Shown: positions 1 to 6,719 of the stretch, piece by piece | How the letters are laid out: the number at the start of each line of letters is the position of its first letter | Position numbering within the stretch: the first letter of the stretch is position 1 | NCBI GenBank assembly: GCA_946481205.1 | Contig: CAMLNB010000064.1 | Span: 1 to 16,911, forward strand | Length of the DNA stretch: 16,911 bases | Source of the DNA: an uncultured Kangiella sp. | GTDB taxonomy: Bacteria > Pseudomonadota > Gammaproteobacteria > Enterobacterales > DSM-103792 | Reading direction: 5' to 3' | Made by a program: the position numbers and the translations under genes | The notes under the pieces: generated by a model | What the model was told of the DNA's origin: nothing | The model's input: only the letters and a program-made list of their open reading frames with translations | Database searches by the model: none

Positions 1-308
1 GTCATGGTCGCTGGGTCAACTATCGGACAGGATGTCCGCATTTATACCCAGAGACCCCCTTTCATGGAAGCAGAATCTGGTACCCCGGGGGCAATAGCTG
101 CGCCCAAGAGCGCATAACTTGCTGAGTGACAGATGTCGGATATGCAGTGATGCGCGTTTCTCATGGGACAACATGGATGGCGAATCATGCACCATGTGGC
201 ATTGCGGGCTTTGGGATGCAGAATGCGTCCTATCAACACTCTCATCCGGCGGCTCATAATCTACCCTACAGATGCTGATTTTACGACCTACAAGGAGGTA
301 TGAACCCT
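1..308. other. Left-edge region without a convincing gene
   Basis: I find no recognisable gene here. All three forward frames are open from the left edge but close by positions 96, 117 and 125, so a short tail of an upstream gene cannot be excluded. None of the three translations resembles a known family. A small inverted repeat, CGGACA-GGA-TGTCCG, lies at 24-38. The right end carries the Shine-Dalgarno of the next gene (AAGGAGG, 292-298). A CATAAT hexamer at 255-260 could be a -10 element, but no good -35 sits at the right distance. Confidence 0.4.
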
Positions 309-689
309 ATGAAGAATGCCCCGCACGCGCTGGTGCCGTTGCTCACGCTATTGTTCGCTCCGCTGGCTTTCTCTGCTTCACCGTCTCCCGGTCACCAAGA
401 AATGCTCGTGGCCAACGCCCGCGCAACCGGCATGGCGCATCAATTCAGTACGCGCTGCGGTACCGATGAGAAACTGCTGAAAGCCTATAAAGCAAAGTAC
501 GAAAGAGAAACCAAGCGCACAAGTGAGCGCCTGTACCGTGATCTCGATATCGACGCGGAGTTCCAGCTCGGCTTCGATGAGGCCAATCGCTACTACGACA
601 GCGTCAATGAACCGCAATTCAAAGTCATGCTTTGCCAGCAGATGAAAGAGAAGATGTTGTTGTCAGTTGGTAGTACCGACCAAGAATAG
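309..689 (+). CDS. Small exported protein of unknown function
   Basis: Encodes a protein of about 126 residues that I do not recognise. The ATG at 309 is preferred over the ATG at 300 because the strong AAGGAGG (292-298) lies 10 nt from it but only 1 nt from the earlier codon. The N-terminus has a typical Sec signal peptide: Lys at residue 2, a Leu/Ala-rich core, and a likely cleavage after FSA-S around residue 20. The mature part is hydrophilic and probably helical, rich in Lys, Glu and Arg, with two cysteines (in TRCGTDEK and MLCQQM) that could form one periplasmic disulfide. It stands alone with no operon partner. Real-gene confidence rests on the signal peptide plus the ribosome binding site; the function is unknown. 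Confidence 0.7.
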   Translation: MKNAPHALVPLLTLLFAPLAFSASPSPGHQEMLVANARATGMAHQFSTRCGTDEKLLKAYKAKYERETKRTSERLYRDLDIDAEFQLGFDEANRYYDSVNEPQFKVMLCQQMKEKMLLSVGSTDQE

Positions 690-770
690 GTGGTGAGGCA
701 GACAAGGCAGCAAGGTCAAGCGACAGGGCGTGCATAAACGACAAGCGTCACCCCGGTCGTGCACGGCCTG

Positions 771-857
771 CGTAGGGCGGAAGCGCAAGGCGTTTTCACC
801 GAATGCTCTCCATCGACACCCACACGTGGCGAAAACCCTGCGGGTGTTCCGCTCTAC
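771..857. repeat. Degenerate paired GTAGGGCGGAA-type intergenic repeat
   Basis: The stretch opens with CGTAGGGCGGAA (771-782) and closes with the inverted counterpart TTCCGCTCTAC (847-857). Each end is part of an imperfect hairpin: GGCGGAA (776-782) with TTTCACC (794-800), and a second one around ACCC-TGC-GGGT (835-844). About 27 bp separate the two hairpins. GTAGGGCGGAA is a motif I associate with REP-like dispersed intergenic repeats of gammaproteobacteria, and a head-to-head pair resembles a BIME-like unit. The arms have several mismatches, so this is probably an old copy. The rest of the gap 690-959 holds nothing I can identify. Confidence 0.45.
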
Positions 858-959
858 AATAGAACCGTAGCACTGTGCAGCTTGGCCGGTTTAGAACCGG
901 AACGCTTTGTGATACGCCTTCTGATGTTAGGCCGTTGAAAATGTCACGGAATCAGTTCG

Positions 960-1544
960 ATGAAACTTTTGAACAGAATACTTTTCGGCGAGTACGAGCC
1001 GAACGTTGGCCGAAGGACGGTGATTATTGCTCTTCTCGTGTTGCTCGCCATTGCCGCTTATGGCTATGCGAATGATTTTGCCCCGTCACCAGGGTGGGCG
1101 TTGCTGGGTTTCTGGCTATCGATGCTGGTGGGCGGATGTCTAGCGGGGCTCTTCATTTTTGTTTATGCGACGGGCCGAGTGCCTTTCTATACGGAACCAT
1201 CCACCGGCATGAAAGTGCTGATTTATGTGATGTTCTCGCTGCTGCTTGTTGGTTTGTCGTGGATTACTGTTGTTCACAGCTTCGGGGCTGTCACGACCGC
1301 GATATTCGGCACCAGCGTAACCATAGAGGTTGACGCAAGAAAACCTTCCCGATTGAGCAAGAGGGAGCGCCGCTCATGCAGGTACCAGATTCATGCAGCC
1401 GAGCTCGAATCAGCCTTTCCTGGCTATTTGTGCGCCAATGAATGGCGATACATTCAGTACCCCGAGCATTTCAAGCTGGTTATGCATGGCAAACAGTCCA
1501 TTTTCGGCTTCAACGTGCAATCGTTTGAAGTGAAATCGGACTGA
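960..1544 (+). CDS. Integral membrane protein of unknown function, three predicted helices
   Basis: Encodes 194 residues, unrecognised. Three hydrophobic segments are visible: about residues 20-38 (IIALLVLLAIAAYGYA), 46-70 (LLGFWLSMLVGGCLAGLFIF) and 83-112 (VLIYVMFSLLLVGLSWITVV). A soluble C-terminal domain of about 80 residues follows, with a basic stretch (RKPSRLSKRERRS) and a Cys pair (SCRYQ and YLCANEW). The Shine-Dalgarno is weak (ACGGA about 9 nt upstream of the ATG), and no alternative in-frame start is visible nearby. The basic patch directly after helix 3 suggests that side is cytoplasmic, but then the paired cysteines would not sit in an oxidising compartment, so topology is open. 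No partner gene suggests a role. Confidence 0.65.
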   Translation: MKLLNRILFGEYEPNVGRRTVIIALLVLLAIAAYGYANDFAPSPGWALLGFWLSMLVGGCLAGLFIFVYATGRVPFYTEPSTGMKVLIYVMFSLLLVGLSWITVVHSFGAVTTAIFGTSVTIEVDARKPSRLSKRERRSCRYQIHAAELESAFPGYLCANEWRYIQYPEHFKLVMHGKQSIFGFNVQSFEVKSD

Positions 1545-1622
1545 GAAACCTATCTGCCCGGCGCCGGATGCGTGCCGACGAAAGCTAGCAGAATCTCTTC
1601 GCTGCCCCACCCTCTCTTCAAC

Positions 1623-1649
1623 GCTCCTTCCCATCAATTAGGAGGGAGC
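1623..1649. terminator. Possible hairpin between convergent genes
   Basis: GCTCCTTCC (1623-1631) can pair with GGAGGGAGC (1641-1649) across a 9-nt loop; one pair is a G-U wobble in the + strand RNA. It lies between the membrane-protein gene (+) and the marR-family gene (-), which converge here. There is no clear T-tract on either side, so termination activity is uncertain. Confidence 0.25.
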
Positions 1650-1659
1650 AAGCGAAGCT

Positions 1660-2217
1660 TTACCCCACCTTCCCCGCAATCGATTTCGCCAGCTTGCTCA
1701 GCAAACCAGACAGCACCTCAAACTCGTCCGCTGACAACTCATCAAGCAATGCCGCTTCCACTTGCATGTCTTCTCGGAACGCCGCCTCGGTGGTGTGCTT
1801 GCCGGCTTCGGTCAGGCGCACGGGCAGGCTGCGGGCATCGGTGGTGCTGGCGGGCCGTTCGATCAGACCGGCTTTTTCCAGTTTGGCGAGCCGGCTGGTA
1901 AGGCCGCCGGAGGTAATCATCAGCGACTGGAACAGTTCGGTGGGGCGTAGCTGGTAGGGCGGGCCGGCGCGCAGCAGCGTGGACAGCACATCAAATTCGC
2001 CGGTGTCGATGCCGTGGCGGGTAAACACCGCCTCGATAGGTGGCCGGGCGGTCAGGGCAATCCAGCGGGCGCGGCCGAGCACGGCCATGCCGCGGGTATC
2101 GACATCCGGGAGCTCTTTGGCCCATTGCATACGGCGCGTCTCCACGTGATCGGGCGAATCGCCCGGCAGCTCGTCGGACTGGGGCTTGGGAGTGGGCTGA
2201 GGCGGGTGATGGGGCAT
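1660..2217 (-). CDS. MarR-family transcriptional regulator
   Basis: A 185-residue MarR-type winged-helix repressor, expected to be a DNA-binding homodimer released by a small ligand. The wHTH spans about residues 72-140: EFDVLSTLLRAG, then LRPTELFQSLMITSGGLTSRL as the recognition region, AKLEKAGLIER, and the wing with TDARSLPVRLTEAG. Helices on either side form the dimer interface. The start is supported by GAGGAAG just upstream of the ATG at 2217. The Pro-rich first 25 residues are longer than usual for the family. The gene is divergent from the VOC gene, and three 20-bp palindromes lie between them, the nearest only 13 bp from this start codon. That makes autorepression plus control of the VOC gene the simplest model. 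Family call is firm; ligand unknown. Confidence 0.93.
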   Translation of the reverse strand: MPHHPPQPTPKPQSDELPGDSPDHVETRRMQWAKELPDVDTRGMAVLGRARWIALTARPPIEAVFTRHGIDTGEFDVLSTLLRAGPPYQLRPTELFQSLMITSGGLTSRLAKLEKAGLIERPASTTDARSLPVRLTEAGKHTTEAAFREDMQVEAALLDELSADEFEVLSGLLSKLAKSIAGKVG

Positions 2218-2230
2218 GGCTTCCTCAAAA

Positions 2231-2296
2231 TTATCTTGATGTGAAGATATTTATCTTGACGGTGAGATAATCTCTGTTATCTTGACGTCAAGATAA
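2231..2296. promoter_or_regulatory. Triple tandem palindromic operator, probable MarR binding sites
   Basis: Three 20-bp copies of one palindrome fill the divergent promoter region. Site 3 (2277-2296) is a perfect dyad, TTATCTTGACGTCAAGATAA. Site 1 (2231-2250) differs from it at three positions, and site 2 (2251-2270) differs at three clustered positions in the right half. Sites 1 and 2 abut (20 bp centre to centre, about two helical turns); sites 2 and 3 are 26 bp apart. The size and symmetry suit a MarR dimer, and the neighbouring gene encodes one. The TTGAC inside each site could double as a -35 element, so binding would block RNA polymerase for both genes. I cannot fix the exact -10 boxes. 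Confidence 0.85.
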
Positions 2297-2317
2297 ACCA
2301 CTGCAGGGGCTACCGCA

Positions 2318-2749
2318 ATGCCAACCGTCGCCACACCGGTTATCGCCGCCATTGATCACGTTGTGCTGCGGGTCCGCGCGCTTGAGCCCACCGCGCAGTT
2401 CTACCGCGAGGTGCTGGGCTGCCAGCTCGACCGCCGCCGCGACAACCTGGGGATGATTCATCTGCGGGCCGGCAGCGCGCTGATTGATCTGGTCAGCGTC
2501 GATGGCCCGCTGGGCCAGCGCGGTGGCGGCGCACCAGACGCGCAGGCTCGCAACCTCGACCATCTCTGTTTGCGCATTGCCAATCTGAACCTGGACCAGA
2601 TTCAACAGCACCTGCAGAGCAAGGGCGTGCCGTTTGGCGAGATCAAACGCCGTTACGGCGCGCAGGGCGAAGGCGACTCGCTGTATCTGCACGACAACGA
2701 AGGCAACGGCATTGAACTGCGAGCGGCAGCGAGCGCTGCGTTGTGCTGA
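2318..2749 (+). CDS. VOC-superfamily (glyoxalase-fold) protein
   Basis: A 143-residue single-module vicinal-oxygen-chelate protein. Two beta-alpha-beta-beta-beta repeats are visible: residues 11-61 (AIDHVVLRVRALEPTAQFYR onward) and 79-136 (NLDHLCLRIANL to GIELRA). Candidate metal ligands are H14, H82 and E133. The position often holding Glu in repeat 1 is Asp (D57, LIDLVSV). The family includes glyoxalase I, fosfomycin-modifying enzymes, extradiol dioxygenases and metal-dependent stress proteins, so the reaction cannot be named. Overall it resembles the small VOC virulence/stress proteins more than true glyoxalase I. AGGGG precedes the ATG. It faces the MarR gene across a triple operator, so induction by a toxic small molecule is a reasonable inference. 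Confidence 0.9.
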   Translation: MPTVATPVIAAIDHVVLRVRALEPTAQFYREVLGCQLDRRRDNLGMIHLRAGSALIDLVSVDGPLGQRGGGAPDAQARNLDHLCLRIANLNLDQIQQHLQSKGVPFGEIKRRYGAQGEGDSLYLHDNEGNGIELRAAASAALC

Positions 2750-2890
2750 GCGCCCAAGCTGCCACGACGGTGGTGGTAGCACCGGCGCGGTTGTTGGCGC
2801 GGCATCGCGATGGCCTGTTTAACTCGCACCGGTTTACTGCAGCGGCATGACAGAACCCTCACAAACCTGTTCCGCACAGGCAAGGAGCTG

Positions 2891-3172
2891 ATGGTGACAA
2901 ACAAAAGTGATACGCCGAAAACGGCGGCGAAGCCGGTGGTCAAAGGCCCTGCTTCGTACTTTCCTTCCATTGAACAGAAATACGGCCGGCCGATTAACGA
3001 ATGGCTGGTGCTGATCCGCGCCAACACCGGCAAAAAACACATGGAGCTGGTCGAGTGGCTGAAGAGCAAACACCAGCTCGGTCACGGCCATGCCAATGCG
3101 CTGGTGGCACACGCGCTGGCCGCGCAAAAGAAAACGGCTACGCCAACAAAAACCACCGGAGACAAGAAATGA
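2891..3172 (+). CDS. DUF4287-domain protein
   Basis: A 93-residue soluble protein with the DUF4287 signature at about residues 20-77: ASYFPSIEQKYGRPINEWL, then KKHMELVEWLKSKHQLGHGH and ANALVAHAL. The core is conserved, the function is not established. A Lys/Thr/Pro-rich tail (residues 78-93) looks disordered. AAGGAG (2882-2887) places the start at ATG 2891 or the adjacent GTG 2894; an upstream in-frame ATG at 2810 lacks a ribosome binding site and would add 27 residues unlike the family. The stop codon overlaps the next start (ATGA at 3169-3172), so translation is probably coupled to the DoxX-like gene. It begins 141 bp after the VOC gene, and whether the MarR operators also control it is unclear. 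Confidence 0.88.
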   Translation: MVTNKSDTPKTAAKPVVKGPASYFPSIEQKYGRPINEWLVLIRANTGKKHMELVEWLKSKHQLGHGHANALVAHALAAQKKTATPTKTTGDKK

Positions 3173-3561
3173 CGGAACAGAAACGTGTGTTGATGGGCCG
3201 CATCCTCAGCGGGATCTTTGTCGCCTTTATGCTGACGGCCTCGATAGCACCAAAGCTGGTTGGCGCCAGCGTTGCCGACGACACCTTGCGCGCACTCGGC
3301 TGGCCGGATGGTTACACGCTGCTGATCGGCCTGATCGAATTGACTTGCGTGGTGCTGTATCTGCTGCCGCGCACCAGCATCGTCGGTGCGGTGTTGATGA
3401 TGGCCGTCTTCGGCGGCGCGATGGCGACGCAGATCCGGGTCGAGAATCCGCTGTTTAGCCATACGCTGTTCAGCGTTTATCTCGGCGTGTTTATGTGGGG
3501 TGGGTTGTGGCTGCGTAATGAGAACTTGCGCCGATTGCTCTTGGTCAAAGCGCAGCGGTAA
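3169..3561 (+). CDS. DoxX-like membrane protein
   Basis: About 130 residues with four hydrophobic helices, matching the small DoxX-like family. Helix 1 is GRILSGIFVAFMLTASIAPK; then a conserved GWPDGYTLLIGLIELTCVVLYLLP, a helix with VGAVLMMAVFGGAMATQIRV, and a last one SVYLGVFMWGGLWL, ending in a basic tail RRLLLVKAQR. The pattern G-x-x-E-L-x-x-x-x-x-Y-x-x-P is typical of the family. The start at 3169 overlaps the DUF4287 stop codon by four bases and has GGAG (3158-3161) seven bases upstream. DoxX-like proteins are integral inner-membrane proteins with redox or stress links in some relatives, but the biochemical role here is unknown. A strong 19-bp inverted repeat begins 8 bases after the stop. 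Confidence 0.88.
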   Translation: MTEQKRVLMGRILSGIFVAFMLTASIAPKLVGASVADDTLRALGWPDGYTLLIGLIELTCVVLYLLPRTSIVGAVLMMAVFGGAMATQIRVENPLFSHTLFSVYLGVFMWGGLWLRNENLRRLLLVKAQR

Positions 3562-3568
3562 GTGCGCC

Positions 3569-3609
3569 GCAGGTGTGGCAGTGAATCGAAGATTCACTGC
3601 CACACCTGC
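3569..3609 (+). repeat. Perfect 19-bp inverted repeat, hairpin after the DoxX-like gene
   Basis: GCAGGTGTGGCAGTGAATC (3569-3587) is followed by a 3-nt spacer GAA and its exact reverse complement (3591-3609). In RNA it would form a 19-bp stem with a minimal loop. It sits 8 bp after a stop codon, so a transcript-end or RNA-stabilising role is likely. No T-tract follows (ATCAGCCACGCTT), so it does not fit a standard Rho-independent terminator. Confidence 0.7.
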
Positions 3610-3659
3610 ATCAGCCACGCTTATCGCCGACCAAACCCTATCCTTCTGTGGTATCGACA

Positions 3660-5039
3660 ATGAATAGACTTGTCACAATCCTGCTTTTGATTGCGCTCGT
3701 GCATCAACCCACACACGCCGGTGACAAGGTCTTAGCGCCTGAGCTGGCCCTTGCCGTTGAAGACGCGTTCCTCAATGCATCGACACAACAAGAGTTCTGG
3801 CCCGGCTTCCTGCCGCAAAGCATTCCTCTGGCAGTGTTCGATGGCCAGCAGACATATTTGTTTCGTCACCCCAACCCACCGCCGGAATTTGCGCGACAGA
3901 CGCTAAACGGCCGGCTGCTGTTCCGACATGATGGTCGACACCCCGCCGTAACAGCCAACACCAGTGCCGAGATCGGTGGCGTACTCACCGGAACCGTGCT
4001 TGCCGACGCCAAAGCGACGGAACAAGACAGTCGTGCGCTGGCTGCTATTGCGCTGCACGAGACCTTTCATGTTTTTCAGCGACAGAAGCACCCGGGCTGG
4101 CAAGCCAACGAAGCGTCGTTGTTTTTGTATCCGGTCGATGATGTCGCGCAGTTGCGGCTGCGCCGTGCCGAATCGGCCGCGCTGCAGCGTGCATTGCACG
4201 AGCGGGACAAGCTTGCTGCCCGCTGCTGGGCAAAACAGGCCATGCAGTACCGGGCACAGCGGTTTGCGCTGCTCGACAAAGCGTTTGCCGAATACGAACG
4301 TCGCACCGAGCTGAACGAGGGGCTCGCCAACTACATTCAGCTCATGGCCGCTGGCAGCTTGCCGCCTAGCATTTCGGACGCGGAATTTCCGCCTGGCGAA
4401 ATCAGACATCGTAGCTATGTGATTGGCCCGGCTGTCGCGAGCTTGTTGGATCGCTTTGCGAGTGGCTGGAAGGACACCGTCAACGGCAGCGAAGACCGCT
4501 TCATCGACGAAGTGCTATCCGAGGCACTGGCAAAGACACCCACGAGCAGCAGCGGCAGCTGTGGCCTCACAGAAGCGCAGCTTGCTGTGCTTGCCCGGGC
4601 CGCAGAGCGTGACATCAAGACACTTGTTCAGCAGCGACAGGCAAAATCGGAGCAGTTTGCCAAGCACGCCGGGTGGCGCCTTGTTATTGAAACTGGCAAG
4701 GCACAACCGTTGTGGCCGCAGGGATTTGACCCGCTCAATGTCGAAACCATTGCCTCGGGTTTGCTGCATTCGCGCTTTCTCAAACTCGGCAATGACCGCT
4801 GCACGATGAGCATGGTCGATGAGGCCGGTAACGACTTTGCTGCTGTCACCCTAGGCGCTGGTGCACACCCACTCTTTAATGGGGTCAAGCGCGTGGAAGT
4901 AGCCGGTCTTGCTACCGTTCAAGCGAATGATGGCATGGCTGTCATTGAAATAAAGCAAGCCGGGTTTGAGCTGAGCTGCAAGGGCCAGGCACTGCACATT
5001 GATGCGCAGAAGCAGGTGGCCAGCATTCTGTTTCCGTAG
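3660..5039 (+). CDS. Exported putative zinc metalloprotease (HExxH ... NE)
   Basis: About 459 residues, no family recognised by name. The start is taken as ATG 3660, which gives a clean signal peptide (NRLVTILLLIALVHQPTHA, cleavage about residue 20); an in-frame GTG at 3648 would add four residues. Residues 131-138 read ALHETFHV, an HExxH zinc motif (H133, E134, H137). E220 in LNEGLANYIQ, 83 residues further on, is a good third zinc ligand, which would make it a gluzincin-like peptidase. The stretch in between is helical and charged. The C-terminal 120 residues look beta-rich, with two cysteines (DRCTMS and LSCKG) and no repeats. It is monocistronic and ends before a 260-bp gap. The metalloprotease call is an inference from motif spacing and export. 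Confidence 0.75.
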   Translation: MNRLVTILLLIALVHQPTHAGDKVLAPELALAVEDAFLNASTQQEFWPGFLPQSIPLAVFDGQQTYLFRHPNPPPEFARQTLNGRLLFRHDGRHPAVTANTSAEIGGVLTGTVLADAKATEQDSRALAAIALHETFHVFQRQKHPGWQANEASLFLYPVDDVAQLRLRRAESAALQRALHERDKLAARCWAKQAMQYRAQRFALLDKAFAEYERRTELNEGLANYIQLMAAGSLPPSISDAEFPPGEIRHRSYVIGPAVASLLDRFASGWKDTVNGSEDRFIDEVLSEALAKTPTSSSGSCGLTEAQLAVLARAAERDIKTLVQQRQAKSEQFAKHAGWRLVIETGKAQPLWPQGFDPLNVETIASGLLHSRFLKLGNDRCTMSMVDEAGNDFAAVTLGAGAHPLFNGVKRVEVAGLATVQANDGMAVIEIKQAGFELSCKGQALHIDAQKQVASILFP

Positions 5040-5070
5040 CTACGGCTTGCGCGTCGTGATGATTGGCAGC

Positions 5071-5210
5071 GTCATGCTGAGCATGCCCCGGCATGGTCGT
5101 TTCGGATTCCGCAAACAAGACTCCCGGAACCTGCTGCGCTCGTTCCGGGGCTACTCATTCGCTGCCTTCTCGGTATTGCTGCCTCGTCGCCACTCGCGCC
5201 TTGCGATGAC
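5071..5210. repeat. Possible repeat-like intergenic element
   Basis: The gap between the metalloprotease and permease genes contains several symmetric pieces. CATGCTGAGCATG (5073-5085) is a 13-nt palindrome. CCCGGAAC (5123-5130) pairs with GTTCCGGG (5142-5149) across 11 nt. The outer edges read GTCAT (5071-5075) and ATGAC (5206-5210), which are inverted. This could be a small non-autonomous or REP-like element about 140 bp long, but the terminal match is short and no second copy is in the window. A palindrome CCGTAGCTACGG (5033-5044) covers the preceding stop codon. Confidence 0.25.
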
Positions 5211-5302
5211 CGAGACCGCTTCGACAATTTTCTCGCGCTCATGGCGAGCGCCAATGCTAGTCTCGGTACCTTGGCCGGGTTGATGGCGTTGAGCGGTTCT
5301 GC

Positions 5303-6613
5303 ATGGCTACAACATCTTCTGATCAGACAGTTGGCTTTCTGCGCGCGGTCGGCGTGCTCGGTTTGGCGGCAGCAATCTTCAATTGCACCGTCGGCGGTGG
5401 CATCTTTCGTTTGCCCGCCGGTGCGGCCGCTGCCGCGGGCGCGGCGGCGCCGTTTGTCTATCTGATTTGTGCGGCGGTGATGGCCTGCGTGGTGCTGTGT
5501 TTTGCCGAAGTCGGTAGCCGGGTCGCGCAGACCGGCGGGGCTTATGCCTATGTCGAAACGGCGTTTGGCCGCTTCCCGGGCTATCTCGCCGGGGTGTTGT
5601 TGTGGATGACTGGCACCACGGCGATGGCGGGTGTCGCCTCGGCCTTTGCCGAAGGCGTGGCAACGCTGACCGGAATGCCGGCGTTGCGTGCACCGATTAT
5701 TGTCTGCGCCATCATGTTGCTCGCCGCCGTAAACATCCGTGGTGTCGAGCAAGGCACGCGCTTGGTTATTCTGGTCAGCATTGCCAAGCTGCTCCCTCTG
5801 CTGGTGTTTGTCGGCGTTGGCGTGTTCTTTATTACCCCTGCCAATCTGGTGATCACCGATGTGCCGCCGGCTGCCGATATGGCGCGTGCGGCGATTATTC
5901 TGATTTTTGCGTTCAGTGGCGTCGAAAGCGCGTTGGTGCCGAGTGGCGAAGTGCGCGATCCGGCCCGCACGGTGCCACGCGCGCTGGCATTGGCGATGAT
6001 CGGTGTGACGCTGCTCTATCTGTGCATTCATTTGGTCGCGGCGGGCTTGCTTGGCCCGGCGCTAGCGACAGCGACGGTGGCGCCACTGGCGTTTGCCGCT
6101 GAAAGTTTCATGGGTCAGACCGGCTTTCTGCTGCTGTTGATTGGCGCCAGCATCTCGATGTTCGGTTACATGAGCGGCCAGACCTTGGCGATGCCACGCG
6201 CGCTATGGAAATTTGCCGAAGAAGGTTTGCTGCCGAAAAAACTCGGTGCGATACATCCGCGCTACCGGACCCCGCATATCGCAATCATTGTGCAAACGGT
6301 GTTGCTGATTTTGCTGGCGGTGTTCAATTCGTTCGAGCAGCTGGCGGTCATCGCCAACCTCGCCGCCTTGCTGCTCTATGCCTCGGTGGCAATCACAACG
6401 CTGGTGCTGCGCCGGCGCGACGTTCGCCATGAAGGTGCGAAGCCCTTCACAGTACCCGGCGGGCCATTGGTACCGGTGATCACGGTGCTGTTGATCGCCT
6501 GGTTGCTGACATCGATCACCCAGAATGAATGGCTGGCGATGCTGACGACCTTGGTTGTTGCCAGTGCGTTCTTTGCGGTGCGGGCATATTGGCTACGGCG
6601 TCAGTTGGTGTAG
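5303..6613 (+). CDS. APC-superfamily amino-acid permease
   Basis: A 436-residue polytopic inner-membrane transporter with about 12 hydrophobic segments, the normal size for the amino acid-polyamine-organocation superfamily. Diagnostic features are the broken first helix with VGGGIFRLP (residues 30-38), the second-helix region ending in FAEVGSRVAQTGGAYAYVE, and the segment AFSGVESALVPSGEVRDPARTVPRAL, where F/G-E residues line the substrate path. Near the C-terminus FTVPGGPLVPVITVLL is also typical. It probably takes up amino acids by proton symport, but the substrate cannot be read from sequence. The start ATG 5303 has only a weak purine stretch upstream (GAGCGG). It is a single gene closed by an intrinsic terminator at 6656-6685. 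Nearby exported peptidases would supply its substrates, which is inference only. Confidence 0.93.
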   Translation: MATTSSDQTVGFLRAVGVLGLAAAIFNCTVGGGIFRLPAGAAAAAGAAAPFVYLICAAVMACVVLCFAEVGSRVAQTGGAYAYVETAFGRFPGYLAGVLLWMTGTTAMAGVASAFAEGVATLTGMPALRAPIIVCAIMLLAAVNIRGVEQGTRLVILVSIAKLLPLLVFVGVGVFFITPANLVITDVPPAADMARAAIILIFAFSGVESALVPSGEVRDPARTVPRALALAMIGVTLLYLCIHLVAAGLLGPALATATVAPLAFAAESFMGQTGFLLLLIGASISMFGYMSGQTLAMPRALWKFAEEGLLPKKLGAIHPRYRTPHIAIIVQTVLLILLAVFNSFEQLAVIANLAALLLYASVAITTLVLRRRDVRHEGAKPFTVPGGPLVPVITVLLIAWLLTSITQNEWLAMLTTLVVASAFFAVRAYWLRRQLV

Positions 6614-6655
6614 GTGAGCAGCGCGTGAGGCAGCCCGAACGGCGTGCAATGGCAT

Positions 6656-6685
6656 CCGGGGCTCTCGTTATGAGTCCCCGGTTTT
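6656..6685 (+). terminator. Intrinsic terminator of the permease gene
   Basis: CCGGGG-CTC (6656-6664) pairs with GAG-CCCCGG (6672-6681), with one bulged T at 6675 and a 7-nt loop. TTTT follows immediately (6682-6685). It lies 43 bp after the permease stop and points the right way. The convergent S41 gene would read through the same hairpin without a T-tract. Confidence 0.7.
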
Positions 6686-6719
6686 CGCTAGGTGGCATTC
6701 GGACTACATCACTGACTTC

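Noticed and set aside
1..125. Open forward frames at the left edge as the tail of an upstream gene
   Set aside because: All three frames are open by chance over a short distance and none gives a recognisable C-terminus.
3082..3660. 192-codon minus-strand frame opposite the DoxX-like gene
   Set aside because: Antisense shadow: rich in His, Gln and Arg, with no motif, while the plus strand carries two family-supported overlapping genes.
5072..6031. 319-codon minus-strand frame opposite the amino-acid permease
   Set aside because: Composition is dominated by His, Arg, Gln and Thr, typical of the antisense of a GC-rich membrane-protein gene; the permease on the plus strand is unambiguous.
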